Shown one piece after another: positions 48,999 to 57,610 of a stretch of DNA of 64,000 bases (position 1 is the first letter of the stretch; each line of letters starts with the position of its first letter). The stretch is from Pseudomonas viridiflava. GTDB taxonomy: Bacteria > Pseudomonadota > Gammaproteobacteria > Pseudomonadales > Pseudomonadaceae. The notes below the pieces were generated by a model that was given only the letters and a program-made list of their open reading frames with translations, was not told the DNA's origin and made no database searches. The position numbers and the translations under genes were made by a program. The stretch lies in assembly GCF_900583165.1 (NCBI RefSeq), contig NZ_UTKY01000024.1:91562-155561 (forward strand), given 5' to 3'.

Positions 48999-49982
48999 CT
49001 ATGCTGTCAGGTCGCGAAGGTTGCGCGTCACGACCTGTTGGCCGAGGGGGATCTTGAAACCATTGTGCTCATAGGCGCGAGCGCCCTGCAGGGCGCGCTC
49101 ACCCACCTGGGTAAACACGGCGATATCGGCTTTCTGCCCAGCCAATGCGCGCTCGGCTTCCAGCGCACGCCATGGCTTGGTGCCGACGCCTCCAAGGGCA
49201 ATCCGCGCCTCGGTGATGCGCCGCCCGTCCATCACCACGATGACCGCACTCGACGCCAGGGCGAATTGATAAGAGTCGCGGTCGCGCAATTTCAGGTAGG
49301 CCGAGCGGCTGTTCGCCAACGGTGCATCCAGGGTCACATGGGTGATCAACTCATGAGGCTGCAACGCATGCTCCAACCAGGGCGTCTGCCCCGGCAACAG
49401 GTGAAAGTCGCCGAAGGGTATCTCACGCACCCCGTCCGGGCCTTGAACCGTCACCTGCGCGCCAATCGCAGCCATTGCCACGCACATGTCGGACGGGTGC
49501 GTCGCGATGCAATGCGCGCTGGTACCCAGCACGGCATGCACGCTGCGGTTGTGGCCGCCGATGGCTGCGCAACCGGAGCCCGGCTGGCGCTTGTTGCAGG
49601 GCGACACACCGTCGCGGAAATAATTGCAGCGCACGCGCTGCATCACGTTGCCACCGGTGGTGGCCTTGTTGCGCAACTGCGTGGAGGCCCCCGCCAGAAT
49701 GGCCTGGGACAGCACGGCATAACGTTCGCGGATCAGCGCATGGCTGGCCAGCGCGGTATTGCTGACCAGCGCGCCGATGCGCACACGCCCATCGGCGAGC
49801 GGCTCGATGTGCTTGAGCGTGAGGTGATTGATATCCACCAGACGGTCGGGCTGCATGACGTCCAACTTCACCAGGTCGAGCAACGTGGTCCCCCCCGCCA
49901 GGTAAAACGGCTGGCCAGGCGCGGCATGGCTGCTCACCGCCTGGGCCGCCGATTCAGCGCGGGCATAATCGAACGTACGCAT
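48999..49982 (-). CDS. paoB: Aldehyde oxidoreductase FAD-binding subunit (PaoB-like)
   Basis: A 327-residue FAD-binding subunit. The FAD motif FYLAGGTTLLDLVKLDVMQP lies near residue 27, and a second FAD contact follows near residues 105-115 (ATTGGNVMQRVRC). The cysteine set in VRCNYFRDGVSPCNKRQPGSGC is the extra [4Fe-4S] site that marks the PaoB type, unlike ordinary CoxM subunits. The start overlaps the paoA stop by one base. It links the FeS centres to the final electron acceptor. Confidence 0.87.
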   Translation of the reverse strand: MRTFDYARAESAAQAVSSHAAPGQPFYLAGGTTLLDLVKLDVMQPDRLVDINHLTLKHIEPLADGRVRIGALVSNTALASHALIRERYAVLSQAILAGASTQLRNKATTGGNVMQRVRCNYFRDGVSPCNKRQPGSGCAAIGGHNRSVHAVLGTSAHCIATHPSDMCVAMAAIGAQVTVQGPDGVREIPFGDFHLLPGQTPWLEHALQPHELITHVTLDAPLANSRSAYLKLRDRDSYQFALASSAVIVVMDGRRITEARIALGGVGTKPWRALEAERALAGQKADIAVFTQVGERALQGARAYEHNGFKIPLGQQVVTRNLRDLTA

Positions 49983-50662
49983 CAGGCCGCCCCTCGCATT
50001 TTTCCACGTGCCGACTGAATCGCCGAAAGGATGTTCTTGTAGGCACCGCAGCGGCAGATATTGCCGCTCATGGCCTCTTTCACGCTGGCATCGTCGGTGC
50101 CGATGTTTGGATCATTGAGCAGTGCCACAGCGCTCATGATCTGCCCCGACGTGCAGTAGCCGCATTGGTAGGCGTCGTGATCCCAGAAGGCTTCCTGCAC
50201 CGGGTGCAAATCGTCGCCTTGAGACAAACCTTCGATAGTCGTGATGCGGTCGCCATCGTGTTGCAGGGCAATTGATAGGCAGCTGTTGATTGCCACCCCG
50301 TTCACCAACAAAGTGCACGCCCCGCACTGGCCATGGTCGCAGCCTTTCTTGGTGCCGGTCAGCTGCAGCCGGTCACGCAGCACATCCAGCAATATTGCAT
50401 TGGCCGGGACATTCAGTTTATGCAGTTGCCCATTCACGGTGAGCTGTATCCGTTGCTCACCCGCCAGGGGCGCGCCTGCGTCATCGATCACCAGGGGCGC
50501 CAACTGGGCAGCCACGACGCTGTCAGGAATCCAGGTCGACACCGTGGCTGCGGCGATGCCGGAAACGCCAAACTTGAGAAAGTTGCGGCGTGAAGGTGTG
50601 ACGCCCGACGCATCCGCATTCGGCGCGCTTTCGGGTGTATTCAAGTCTTTGATTTCTGTCAT
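49982..50662 (-). CDS. paoA: Aldehyde oxidoreductase [2Fe-2S] subunit with Tat signal (PaoA-like)
   Basis: A 226-residue iron-sulfur subunit. A long N-terminus leads to a twin-arginine signal, SRRNFLKFGVSGIAAATVST, which should export the whole folded complex to the periplasm. The two [2Fe-2S] sites are intact: GCDHGQCGACTLLVNG in the plant-ferredoxin-like domain, and CGYCTSGQIMSAV plus GNICRCGAYKNI in the helical domain. The gene begins 52 bases after the efflux adaptor gene, so it may be part of the same transcript. Confidence 0.88.
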   Translation of the reverse strand: MTEIKDLNTPESAPNADASGVTPSRRNFLKFGVSGIAAATVSTWIPDSVVAAQLAPLVIDDAGAPLAGEQRIQLTVNGQLHKLNVPANAILLDVLRDRLQLTGTKKGCDHGQCGACTLLVNGVAINSCLSIALQHDGDRITTIEGLSQGDDLHPVQEAFWDHDAYQCGYCTSGQIMSAVALLNDPNIGTDDASVKEAMSGNICRCGAYKNILSAIQSARGKMRGAA

Positions 50663-50714
50663 CAGGTTTCACCTTTGAACGGGCTCATCAATGCATCGGA
50701 AAGTAGCCATAGGG

Positions 50715-51878
50715 TCACTCTGAAGCCGTGATCCCAGCCTGCATGATTCGTACCTTGTCACCTGAACTTAACCCGTCGGGTGGGTTGGCAATGACCTGGT
50801 CGGTCTGCCGGACGCCATCCGCGAACTCAAGGTAGGTGCCGTAGTCACGCGTCACCGTCACCGCCTTCAACTGCACGGTGCCGGTGTCATCGACCGTCGC
50901 GATCTGCACGCCGGCCTTGCCAACGATCAGCGCGCTAGGCGGGAGACTGAGGGCAGTGGGTGCAGGCGTACCTTCAAACAGCACAGAGGCAAACGATCCG
51001 GGCAGCAAGTCTCCACGCTGGTTTTCCACGCTCAGTTGTACGCGCATGGCGCCGGTTTCCACATCGACGGCCTGGGCCAAAGATTGCACCGTGGCATCGA
51101 ATGTCTGCCCTGGGCGTTCCGGCACGCTGAGCGTGGCCCGGGTACCGACGTTTATCCATGCCAGTTGACGCTGCGGGACGCTGACATACACGCGTAGCCG
51201 GCTCACATCGGAGATCACGAACAATTCGCTGCCAACGGTCATCCCGACATTGATCAATGCACCGACATCGGTGTTACGAGCAGTCACGACCCCGTCAAAT
51301 GGCGCGACAATCCGGGTATAACCCTGCAACGCCTGCAACCGATCGACGTTGGCCTGCGCTTCGTTGACTTGGGATCGCTTGGTGGCGAGGTCGCCGCGGC
51401 GCTCCTCGACGTCCTGAAGGGATACCGCTTCGCTCTCTCGCAATTGCTCCCAGCGCTTGGCGGTGGTGCCAGCAAGGGACATTTCGCTGCGGGCAGTCGC
51501 CAACGCTGCGCGCGCCTGGCGCAACTGCTGGTCCAGGTCGGGGGCATCGATTTGCGCCAACCGCTCGCCGGCTTTGACCCGTGATCCGATGTCCCGGTCC
51601 CACTGCTTCAAGTAGCCGCTGACCCGCGCATACAACGGCGCCCGCGACCAGGCTTCGATACGCCCTGGCAGTTGCAACGAGGCCGGCGTGACCAGGCGGG
51701 GGACGACAAGTGCAACCGTGGCGATCCGTTTGCGCTCGGCCATCTGCTCCAACTGACCCGCTTGCGAATGGCGGCTCGCCCAGCCAACGATAAGGATGAC
51801 GCCGGCCGTCGCCATTGCCCCAACGATCAGCACCAGGCGCCCAGATGGGCTGCGATCAGGGTGGGTTTTCACAGGCAT
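50715..51878 (-). CDS. RND efflux periplasmic adaptor (membrane fusion protein)
   Basis: A 387-residue adaptor with an N-terminal membrane anchor (about residues 15-35), a lipoyl half-motif PLYARVSGYLKQWDRDIGSRVKAGERLAQIDAP, a helical hairpin of about 75 residues, the second lipoyl half GYTRIVAPFDGVVTARNTDVG, and beta-barrel and proximal domains. It joins the RND pump to an outer membrane channel. There is only one base between the pump stop and this start, so the two are cotranscribed. The order pump-adaptor is the reverse of the more common adaptor-pump. No outer membrane channel gene is present. Confidence 0.87.
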   Translation of the reverse strand: MPVKTHPDRSPSGRLVLIVGAMATAGVILIVGWASRHSQAGQLEQMAERKRIATVALVVPRLVTPASLQLPGRIEAWSRAPLYARVSGYLKQWDRDIGSRVKAGERLAQIDAPDLDQQLRQARAALATARSEMSLAGTTAKRWEQLRESEAVSLQDVEERRGDLATKRSQVNEAQANVDRLQALQGYTRIVAPFDGVVTARNTDVGALINVGMTVGSELFVISDVSRLRVYVSVPQRQLAWINVGTRATLSVPERPGQTFDATVQSLAQAVDVETGAMRVQLSVENQRGDLLPGSFASVLFEGTPAPTALSLPPSALIVGKAGVQIATVDDTGTVQLKAVTVTRDYGTYLEFADGVRQTDQVIANPPDGLSSGDKVRIMQAGITASE

Positions 51879-51879
51879 C

Positions 51880-54800
51880 TCAGATTGCTCCAGGGACTAA
51901 GTGCGGCTTGAGTTCAGTACGAAAATCATTGCGGTGCGCCACGCTGAACAGCACCGGGACAAACAACAAGGTCGCGACGGTCGCAAACAACAGGCCGCCG
52001 ATCACGGCGCGCCCCAAGGGGGCGTTCTGCTCACCGCCCTCCCCCAGGCCCAGTGCCATGGGCAGCATGCCGAGGATCATTGCCAGTGCCGTCATCAATA
52101 CCGGGCGCAGTCGAGCGATACCGGCTTCCAGCGCTGCGGCTGTCGCATCACCCAGCACCTGCAGGCGCTCGCGGGCAAAACTGATCACCAATACACTGTT
52201 GGCCGTGGCCACCCCCATGCACATAATCGCCCCGGTCAACGCAGGCACCGACAGCGTGGTACCGGTGGCGAAGAGCATCCAGGCGATTCCGGCAAGCGCG
52301 GCGGACAGACCAGAGACGATGACCGCTGGGTCCACCCACGATTGAAAATTGACCACGATCAACAGGTAGATGAGCACGACGGCCCCCAGCAAGCCGTACA
52401 ACAGACCGGAGAACGCCCGCTCCATAGTCTGCACCTGGCCCATCAGGTTGACCGTGCTGCCGCGCGGCACTTCGTCGGCCATCTGCGCAATGATCTGCCG
52501 GATGTTTTTGGCGACAGCACCGAGGTCGCGGTCTTGGGTGGCCGCATGGATCTGCACCATGGGTTGAACGTTGTACTGGCTGACCATACCGCTGCCCGTT
52601 GTGCGCTTGAAATCCGCGACCGCGCCGAGGGTCGTGATGGTCGCGGCGCTGCCGTTGCCCACCGGCAGGTTCGCCAGGGCCGCCAACGAATCCAGCTTTG
52701 GCTGGGGCGTTTGCAAGACGATGGGGTAACTCACGCCGTTGGTGGGGTTGAGCCAGTAGGTCGGTGCGACCTGGCTGCTGCCGGCCAGGTTGACCACCAG
52801 GCTGTTGGTGACATCGCGCGTGGTCAAGCCCAGCAGTTGAGCCTGGGTACGATCCAGGTCGACGTTAAACACCGGCGCCTTGTTCGATTGCAGGATGCGC
52901 GCGTCGACCAGGCCCGGCACCGTCCGGATGCGCTTGAGCAGTTGCTGCGCGTAGGCAAAGTTCGCGTCGACATTGTTGCCCCTGACCTGGATGTCGATGG
53001 GTGCCGGGGCACCAAAGTTGAGGATCTGGCTGACAATGTCCGCCGGGGGAAACGAAAACGTGCTGTCGGGGAATCGCTCAGGCAAGACTTCACGGAGCTT
53101 TTTCACATAGCCAGCGGTCGGCTGGTGGCCTGAGCGCAGCGCAATCTGGAAATCGCCGTCCTGGGAGCCCATGACCCCCGTATTGTTGTAGGTCAGGTTG
53201 ATGTTGCTCGGTGGCAGGCCGATGTTATCGACCAAGGTGGTGATTTCCTCAGCCGGGATGATGCTGCGTATCGCCTCTTCTATCTGCGCAAACCGTGAGG
53301 CTGTCTCCTCCACGCGAGTGCCCACCGGAACGCGCACATGCATCAGGACTTGCCCGGAATCCACCGTTGGGAAAAAGTTGCTGCCAATGAAGGGCACCAG
53401 GCCAAACGAGAGTGTTACCACCGCCATGAAGCCCAACAGGAATGCTTTACGGCGGCGCAACGCACCTTCGAGCACAGACTGATAGCGCTGGCGAAGCCGG
53501 TCAAAACCGCGTTCGAACCCGCGCTGAAAACGTACCAGCGGGTTGCGCGAAGCCGGTTGGCGTTCAGGGTGGGCCTGATGCGGCTTCAGCAGGTACTTGG
53601 CCATGGTCGGCACCAACGTCCTGGACAGGATAAAGGAGCAGATCATGGCGAAGATCACGGCTTCAGCCATGGGGACGAACAGATACCGCGAAACCCCTTC
53701 AAGAAAGAACATCGGAACAAACGCGATACAGATGCACAGCAGCGACACGAACGCCGGCGTGACGATCTGGTGTGCGCCGTCCAGGATGGCCGTCTCGACA
53801 TCCTTGCCCTGCTCCAGGTGCCAGTTGACGTTTTCGATCGTCACCGTGGCGTCGTCCACCAGGATCCCGATGGCCAGCGCCAACCCTCCGAGCGTCATCA
53901 GGTTGAGGGTTTCACCCAGGGCCGCCAGGATGATCAGCGAACCCAGGATCGCCAAGGGAATCGACACCGCAATGATCACCGTCGAGCGCCAGCTGCCGAG
54001 GAACAGCAGGATCATCACGCTGGTCAGCGCCGCAGCAATGGCCCCTTCGAGCACAACGCCCTTGATGGCGGCACGCACGAACAATGACTGATCGTTGATC
54101 GGCTGCACCACCAGTGCCTCCGGCCAGCCCGGCTTGAGCGCTGCGATCTGTGCCCGGATGCCATCGACAATGGCCAGCGTCGACGCCGAGCCATTCTTGA
54201 GCACCGACATCAACACTGACCGGCTACCGTCGACATGCACGATATTGGTCTGCGGGGCATTGCCGTCATGCACATCGGCGACGTCGCGCAGATAGATCGT
54301 ACTGCCGTTCACCACTTTGACCGGCAGCAATCCCAACTCATCAATCGCCGACGGCGCACCGTTGAGCTGCAGGGTGTATTCCAGCTCGCCGATCTTTTGG
54401 CTGCCTATGGGCACCAGAATATTGTGGGCTGCCAACGCGGCAGATACGTCCTGGGCCGAGAGCCCCCGGGCCTGCAGCGCCGCAGGGTTCACGTCAATCT
54501 GAACCTGGCGTTGTTTGCCACCGTAAGGCAACGGCATCACAACGCCCGGCACAGTAATCAGGGGCGTACGAACGGTGTTCATACCCAGGTCGAACAATTG
54601 CTGCTCCGACAGCCCTTCTCCCGAAAGCGCCAGCTGCAGGATCGGCACCGTCGCCGCATTGTAGTTGAGGATCACCGGCGGCTGGATACCGGCGGGCATC
54701 TGCCGCAATGCAACCTGCGAAGCTGCGGTGATCTGCGCGTTGGCGACGGCAATGTCGACGCCCGGCTGGAAGAAAATCTTCACGACGCCGACGCCAGGGT

Positions 54801-55062
54801 AGGTATTGGATTCTATGTGCTCGATGTCGTTGACTGACGCCGTCAGCAGCCGTTGAAAAACGGTAGAGATGCGCCCCGCCATCTGGTCGGGTGGCAACCC
54901 GGTGTACTGCCATGCCACGGCAATCACCGGTATCCGTATCTCCGGAAAAATGTCGGTGGGCGTGCGCATGGCAGTCAAGGGGCCGACAATCAAGACGAGT
55001 AAGGCCATCACTACAAATGTAAGGGGGCGGCGCAAGGCCACCATCACGGTACGTATCAGCAC
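51880..55062 (-). CDS. RND family efflux transporter, inner-membrane pump
   Basis: An RND transporter of 1060 residues with the usual pattern: helix 1 (LTFVVMALLVLIVGPLTA), large periplasmic loop, helices 2-6, second loop, helices 8-12. The helix-4 segment LNLMTLGGLALAIGILVDDATVTIEN carries the paired aspartates of the proton path. The start was set at GTG 55062, 7 bases after GGAG, because homologues begin a few residues before ALRRPLTF; the open frame to 55131 has no ribosome binding site. The sequence is closer to the MdtB/multidrug-cation group than to heavy-metal pumps. Substrate unknown; the paoABC genes downstream hint at aldehydes or aromatic aldehyde stress. Confidence 0.87.
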   Translation of the reverse strand: MLIRTVMVALRRPLTFVVMALLVLIVGPLTAMRTPTDIFPEIRIPVIAVAWQYTGLPPDQMAGRISTVFQRLLTASVNDIEHIESNTYPGVGVVKIFFQPGVDIAVANAQITAASQVALRQMPAGIQPPVILNYNAATVPILQLALSGEGLSEQQLFDLGMNTVRTPLITVPGVVMPLPYGGKQRQVQIDVNPAALQARGLSAQDVSAALAAHNILVPIGSQKIGELEYTLQLNGAPSAIDELGLLPVKVVNGSTIYLRDVADVHDGNAPQTNIVHVDGSRSVLMSVLKNGSASTLAIVDGIRAQIAALKPGWPEALVVQPINDQSLFVRAAIKGVVLEGAIAAALTSVMILLFLGSWRSTVIIAVSIPLAILGSLIILAALGETLNLMTLGGLALAIGILVDDATVTIENVNWHLEQGKDVETAILDGAHQIVTPAFVSLLCICIAFVPMFFLEGVSRYLFVPMAEAVIFAMICSFILSRTLVPTMAKYLLKPHQAHPERQPASRNPLVRFQRGFERGFDRLRQRYQSVLEGALRRRKAFLLGFMAVVTLSFGLVPFIGSNFFPTVDSGQVLMHVRVPVGTRVEETASRFAQIEEAIRSIIPAEEITTLVDNIGLPPSNINLTYNNTGVMGSQDGDFQIALRSGHQPTAGYVKKLREVLPERFPDSTFSFPPADIVSQILNFGAPAPIDIQVRGNNVDANFAYAQQLLKRIRTVPGLVDARILQSNKAPVFNVDLDRTQAQLLGLTTRDVTNSLVVNLAGSSQVAPTYWLNPTNGVSYPIVLQTPQPKLDSLAALANLPVGNGSAATITTLGAVADFKRTTGSGMVSQYNVQPMVQIHAATQDRDLGAVAKNIRQIIAQMADEVPRGSTVNLMGQVQTMERAFSGLLYGLLGAVVLIYLLIVVNFQSWVDPAVIVSGLSAALAGIAWMLFATGTTLSVPALTGAIMCMGVATANSVLVISFARERLQVLGDATAAALEAGIARLRPVLMTALAMILGMLPMALGLGEGGEQNAPLGRAVIGGLLFATVATLLFVPVLFSVAHRNDFRTELKPHLVPGAI

Positions 55063-55600
55063 TGATGACTCCGATAACACATCGACGACAGGTGAATTCA
55101 GTTCAGGGATCGAGGGCTGCGCGGTCGACACTATCGTCTTGCGCGACAGCGGGCTGGGGAACGAAGCGCCAGAAATTCAGCTGGGCCCCCGCTTCGACCA
55201 AGCTGTTGAGTAGCTGCAGCATGAGGTCGCTCTCGAATTGGCTCAGCGCGAATCTAGCGATGACCCGGTAAAGCGACTACGTCACTCAGTCGATATACCC
55301 ATGTGAGCGCGGCTCATGAATGAGCCAAGCGCCGCGTATCTGTTGACGTTGGCAGTGTCGGCGACGCTGTCGCGGATACAATTTGAAATCATTGACAGCC
55401 CCTTCCACTGAGTCGGCTTTCACCATGCTGACCGTATCGTTGGAAGCCGAGGAGTTGGCCCATATAAAAGTCATTAAACCAAAGCCGTATGGAATACCCC
55501 GCGACACCGTCTATGGTAGTCATCTGTCATACGCTAAACCCGACAACAAAAAATCACCGTGAAACCCGCCGACGGGCTTCAAAAGTGATGGGAGCTTTCC
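55063..55600. other. Divergent intergenic region between RND operon and sigma-54 activator
   Basis: About 540 bases. A 39-codon minus-strand frame (55222-55103) starts MLQLLNSLVEAGAQLNFWRF and may be a leader peptide or a gene relic; no family was recognised. A 73-codon minus-strand frame at 55286-55507 also lacks similarity. TGTCGGCGACGCTGTCGC at 55356-55373 holds half-sites like those upstream of the alcohol dehydrogenase. Nothing else of note is visible. Confidence 0.45.
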
Positions 55601-57544
55601 ATGACTCAGCACAGCGCGCAGACCAGCCCCGGCGAACTCGCGGCGTTCGTCAACGATCACTTCTCCGCTCGCGGCATTCAGCCTGATGGGGTGATCGCGC
55701 AATCCTGGTACCGCAGCGTGGTCGAACATCGCCTCGACCCCGGCGCGGTCAGTCGCCAGAACGTGCTCTGCGCCGAAGACATTCGTCGCCATCAACAGCA
55801 ACACCAACAATACCTCGCAATTGCTAGCCAAGGTCTCAACGGTTTGGCCCGGCGTGTGGTGCCGGCCGGTTTTGCGGTGCTGCTCAGCGATGAGCACGGC
55901 GTGACCCTCGACGCCCGGCTGCCCAGCCAGGACCGGGCCTACACGCGCTCCGGCCTGGTAGTGGGTGCGCGCTGGGACGAATCCATCGTGGGCACCAACG
56001 GGATCGGCACCACCCTGGCCGCCGCGCAACCCTTGATCATTCATCGCGCGGAACACTTCCTGGCGGCCAATGCGGGCTTGAGTTGTTCGGTGGCGCCGAT
56101 ATTCGACGCCCAGGGCCTGCTGCGCGGGTGCCTGAACGCCACGTGCCTCAATAGCGATGGCCCACGGGAAAGCCAATACCTGACGTTGCAACTGGTGATC
56201 ATGTACGCGCGCCTGATCGAAAACGCGCACTTTCGTCAGATATACCGTGACCGCCTCACTCTCTCCCTCAAACCCATCGATGAGATCGCCGACCTCGCCA
56301 ACGAGCAACTGCTGGCCCTGGACGAGAGCGGACGGGTCATCGGTGCCAATCGGGCGGCGTTTGTGGCCGCAGATGAAGCACGCGTACCGGCCCTGCTGGG
56401 GACGCCGATTGGCAAGCTGCTGCCGGCCAGCGTGGATGAACTGCTGCAATTCACCCATGGCGGCGCCCGCGGCGTGCGTTTGCGTGCCTTGCAGGGTGAC
56501 GCGTTGTTGGACGTGGGCCTGCGTATTCCGTCCATCCAGCATCGCACTCCGGCAGTTACCGCTGCGCCGCGCCCTGCCCACCCGGACCTGCAGCAACTGG
56601 CCGGCGGCGACCCGACGTTGCAACGCAGTGTCGAGCGCGTGCGCAAAATCATCGACAAAGGCATCTCGATCCTGATCACCGGCGAAACCGGCACCGGCAA
56701 GGAGGCCTTTGCCCGCGCGATCCATCAGGCCAGCAGCCTGCAGCGTGGGCCGTTCGTGGCGCTCAATTGCGCTGCGATTCCGGAAGCGCTGATTGAAAGT
56801 GAGTTGTTCGGCTACCGCGCCGGCAGCTTCACCGGTGCCAGCAAGAAGGGCATGAAAGGCAAGCTGGAGCAGGCCAATGGCGGCACCCTGTTCCTCGACG
56901 AAATCGGCGACATGCCCGCTCACCTGCAAACGCGCTTGCTGCGTGTACTGGCCGAGCGTGAAATTTCCCCCTTGGGCGCCGAAGCACCTGTGCCGCTCAA
57001 CGTACAAGTAATCTCCGCCACTCACCAAGACCTGCAAGCCATGATCCGTGAGAAGCACTTTCGCGAGGATTTGTACTACCGACTGGCAGGCATGAACCTG
57101 GCCCTGCCCGCCTTGCGCCACCGCGAGGACCGTAGCCTGCTGCTCGACAGGTTGCTTGCCGCCCAACCTGGCGCTGAGGGCGTACAGCTGACGCCTGAGG
57201 CCCGCGATTGCCTGCTGGGTTACGAATGGCCGGGGAATATTCGCCAACTGCTCAACAGCCTGCGCTATGCCGTGGCCCTGGCTGAGCACGGCAGCCTCGA
57301 CAGGGACTGCCTGCCTGCGGAGGTGTTGGTGCGTGTGCCCTCCGCCTGGCTGGCGGCTACACCCGCCCCTGCCGGCAACCTGGCCGATCAACTGGACGAC
57401 GACGAATCACGCCACCTACAGGCCACCTTGCGCCAGCATCGCTGGAACATCAGTGCCGCCGCTGCGGAGTTGGGGATCTCGCGCTCCACGTTGTACCGCA
57501 AGATGAAAAAGCACGGGGTCATCGCGCCGAACGATCAGCCTTGA
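55601..57544 (+). CDS. Sigma-54-dependent transcriptional activator (AcoR-like)
   Basis: A 647-residue bacterial enhancer-binding protein. The N-terminal region has a GAF-type sensor (about 60-200, with VGARWDESIVGTNGIGTTL), then a PAS-like linker (about 225-310). The AAA+ domain (about 330-560) has Walker A in ITGETGTGKEAFARAIH, the sigma-54 contact loop as AGSFTGA (Ser in place of the common Ala), and Walker B in GGTLFLDEIGDMP. The C-terminal Fis-type helix-turn-helix is NISAAAAELGISRSTLYRKMKKHG. It resembles AcoR-type regulators of acetoin or alcohol catabolism. It converges with the aldA-like/PQQ alcohol dehydrogenase unit, its probable target. Confidence 0.9.
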   Translation: MTQHSAQTSPGELAAFVNDHFSARGIQPDGVIAQSWYRSVVEHRLDPGAVSRQNVLCAEDIRRHQQQHQQYLAIASQGLNGLARRVVPAGFAVLLSDEHGVTLDARLPSQDRAYTRSGLVVGARWDESIVGTNGIGTTLAAAQPLIIHRAEHFLAANAGLSCSVAPIFDAQGLLRGCLNATCLNSDGPRESQYLTLQLVIMYARLIENAHFRQIYRDRLTLSLKPIDEIADLANEQLLALDESGRVIGANRAAFVAADEARVPALLGTPIGKLLPASVDELLQFTHGGARGVRLRALQGDALLDVGLRIPSIQHRTPAVTAAPRPAHPDLQQLAGGDPTLQRSVERVRKIIDKGISILITGETGTGKEAFARAIHQASSLQRGPFVALNCAAIPEALIESELFGYRAGSFTGASKKGMKGKLEQANGGTLFLDEIGDMPAHLQTRLLRVLAEREISPLGAEAPVPLNVQVISATHQDLQAMIREKHFREDLYYRLAGMNLALPALRHREDRSLLLDRLLAAQPGAEGVQLTPEARDCLLGYEWPGNIRQLLNSLRYAVALAEHGSLDRDCLPAEVLVRVPSAWLAATPAPAGNLADQLDDDESRHLQATLRQHRWNISAAAAELGISRSTLYRKMKKHGVIAPNDQP

Positions 57545-57549
57545 TAAAT

Positions 57550-57573
57550 GGCGAGGGCGCAAGCGCCCTCGCC
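57550..57573. terminator. Bidirectional hairpin between the activator and aldA-like genes
   Basis: GGCGAGGGCGC and GCGCCCTCGCC form a perfect 11-bp GC-rich stem around a 2-base AA loop, 6 bases after the activator stop and about 40 bases after the aldehyde dehydrogenase stop on the other strand. ACAGGTTTT follows on the plus strand. It probably ends both converging transcripts. Confidence 0.65.
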
Positions 57574-57610
57574 ACAGGTTTTGCAGCTTCGCTGGCTCGT
57601 CTGGAAAAGA

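Noticed and set aside
55286..55507. 73-codon minus-strand frame upstream of the RND gene
   Set aside because: No ribosome binding site, no recognisable family, and a basic tail like a random frame. It is kept only as part of the intergenic description.
55520..57391. 623-codon minus-strand open frame opposite the sigma-54 activator
   Set aside because: The plus strand encodes a full AAA+ activator with all motifs. The antisense frame has the low-complexity Gly/Gln/Arg composition of a codon-bias shadow.
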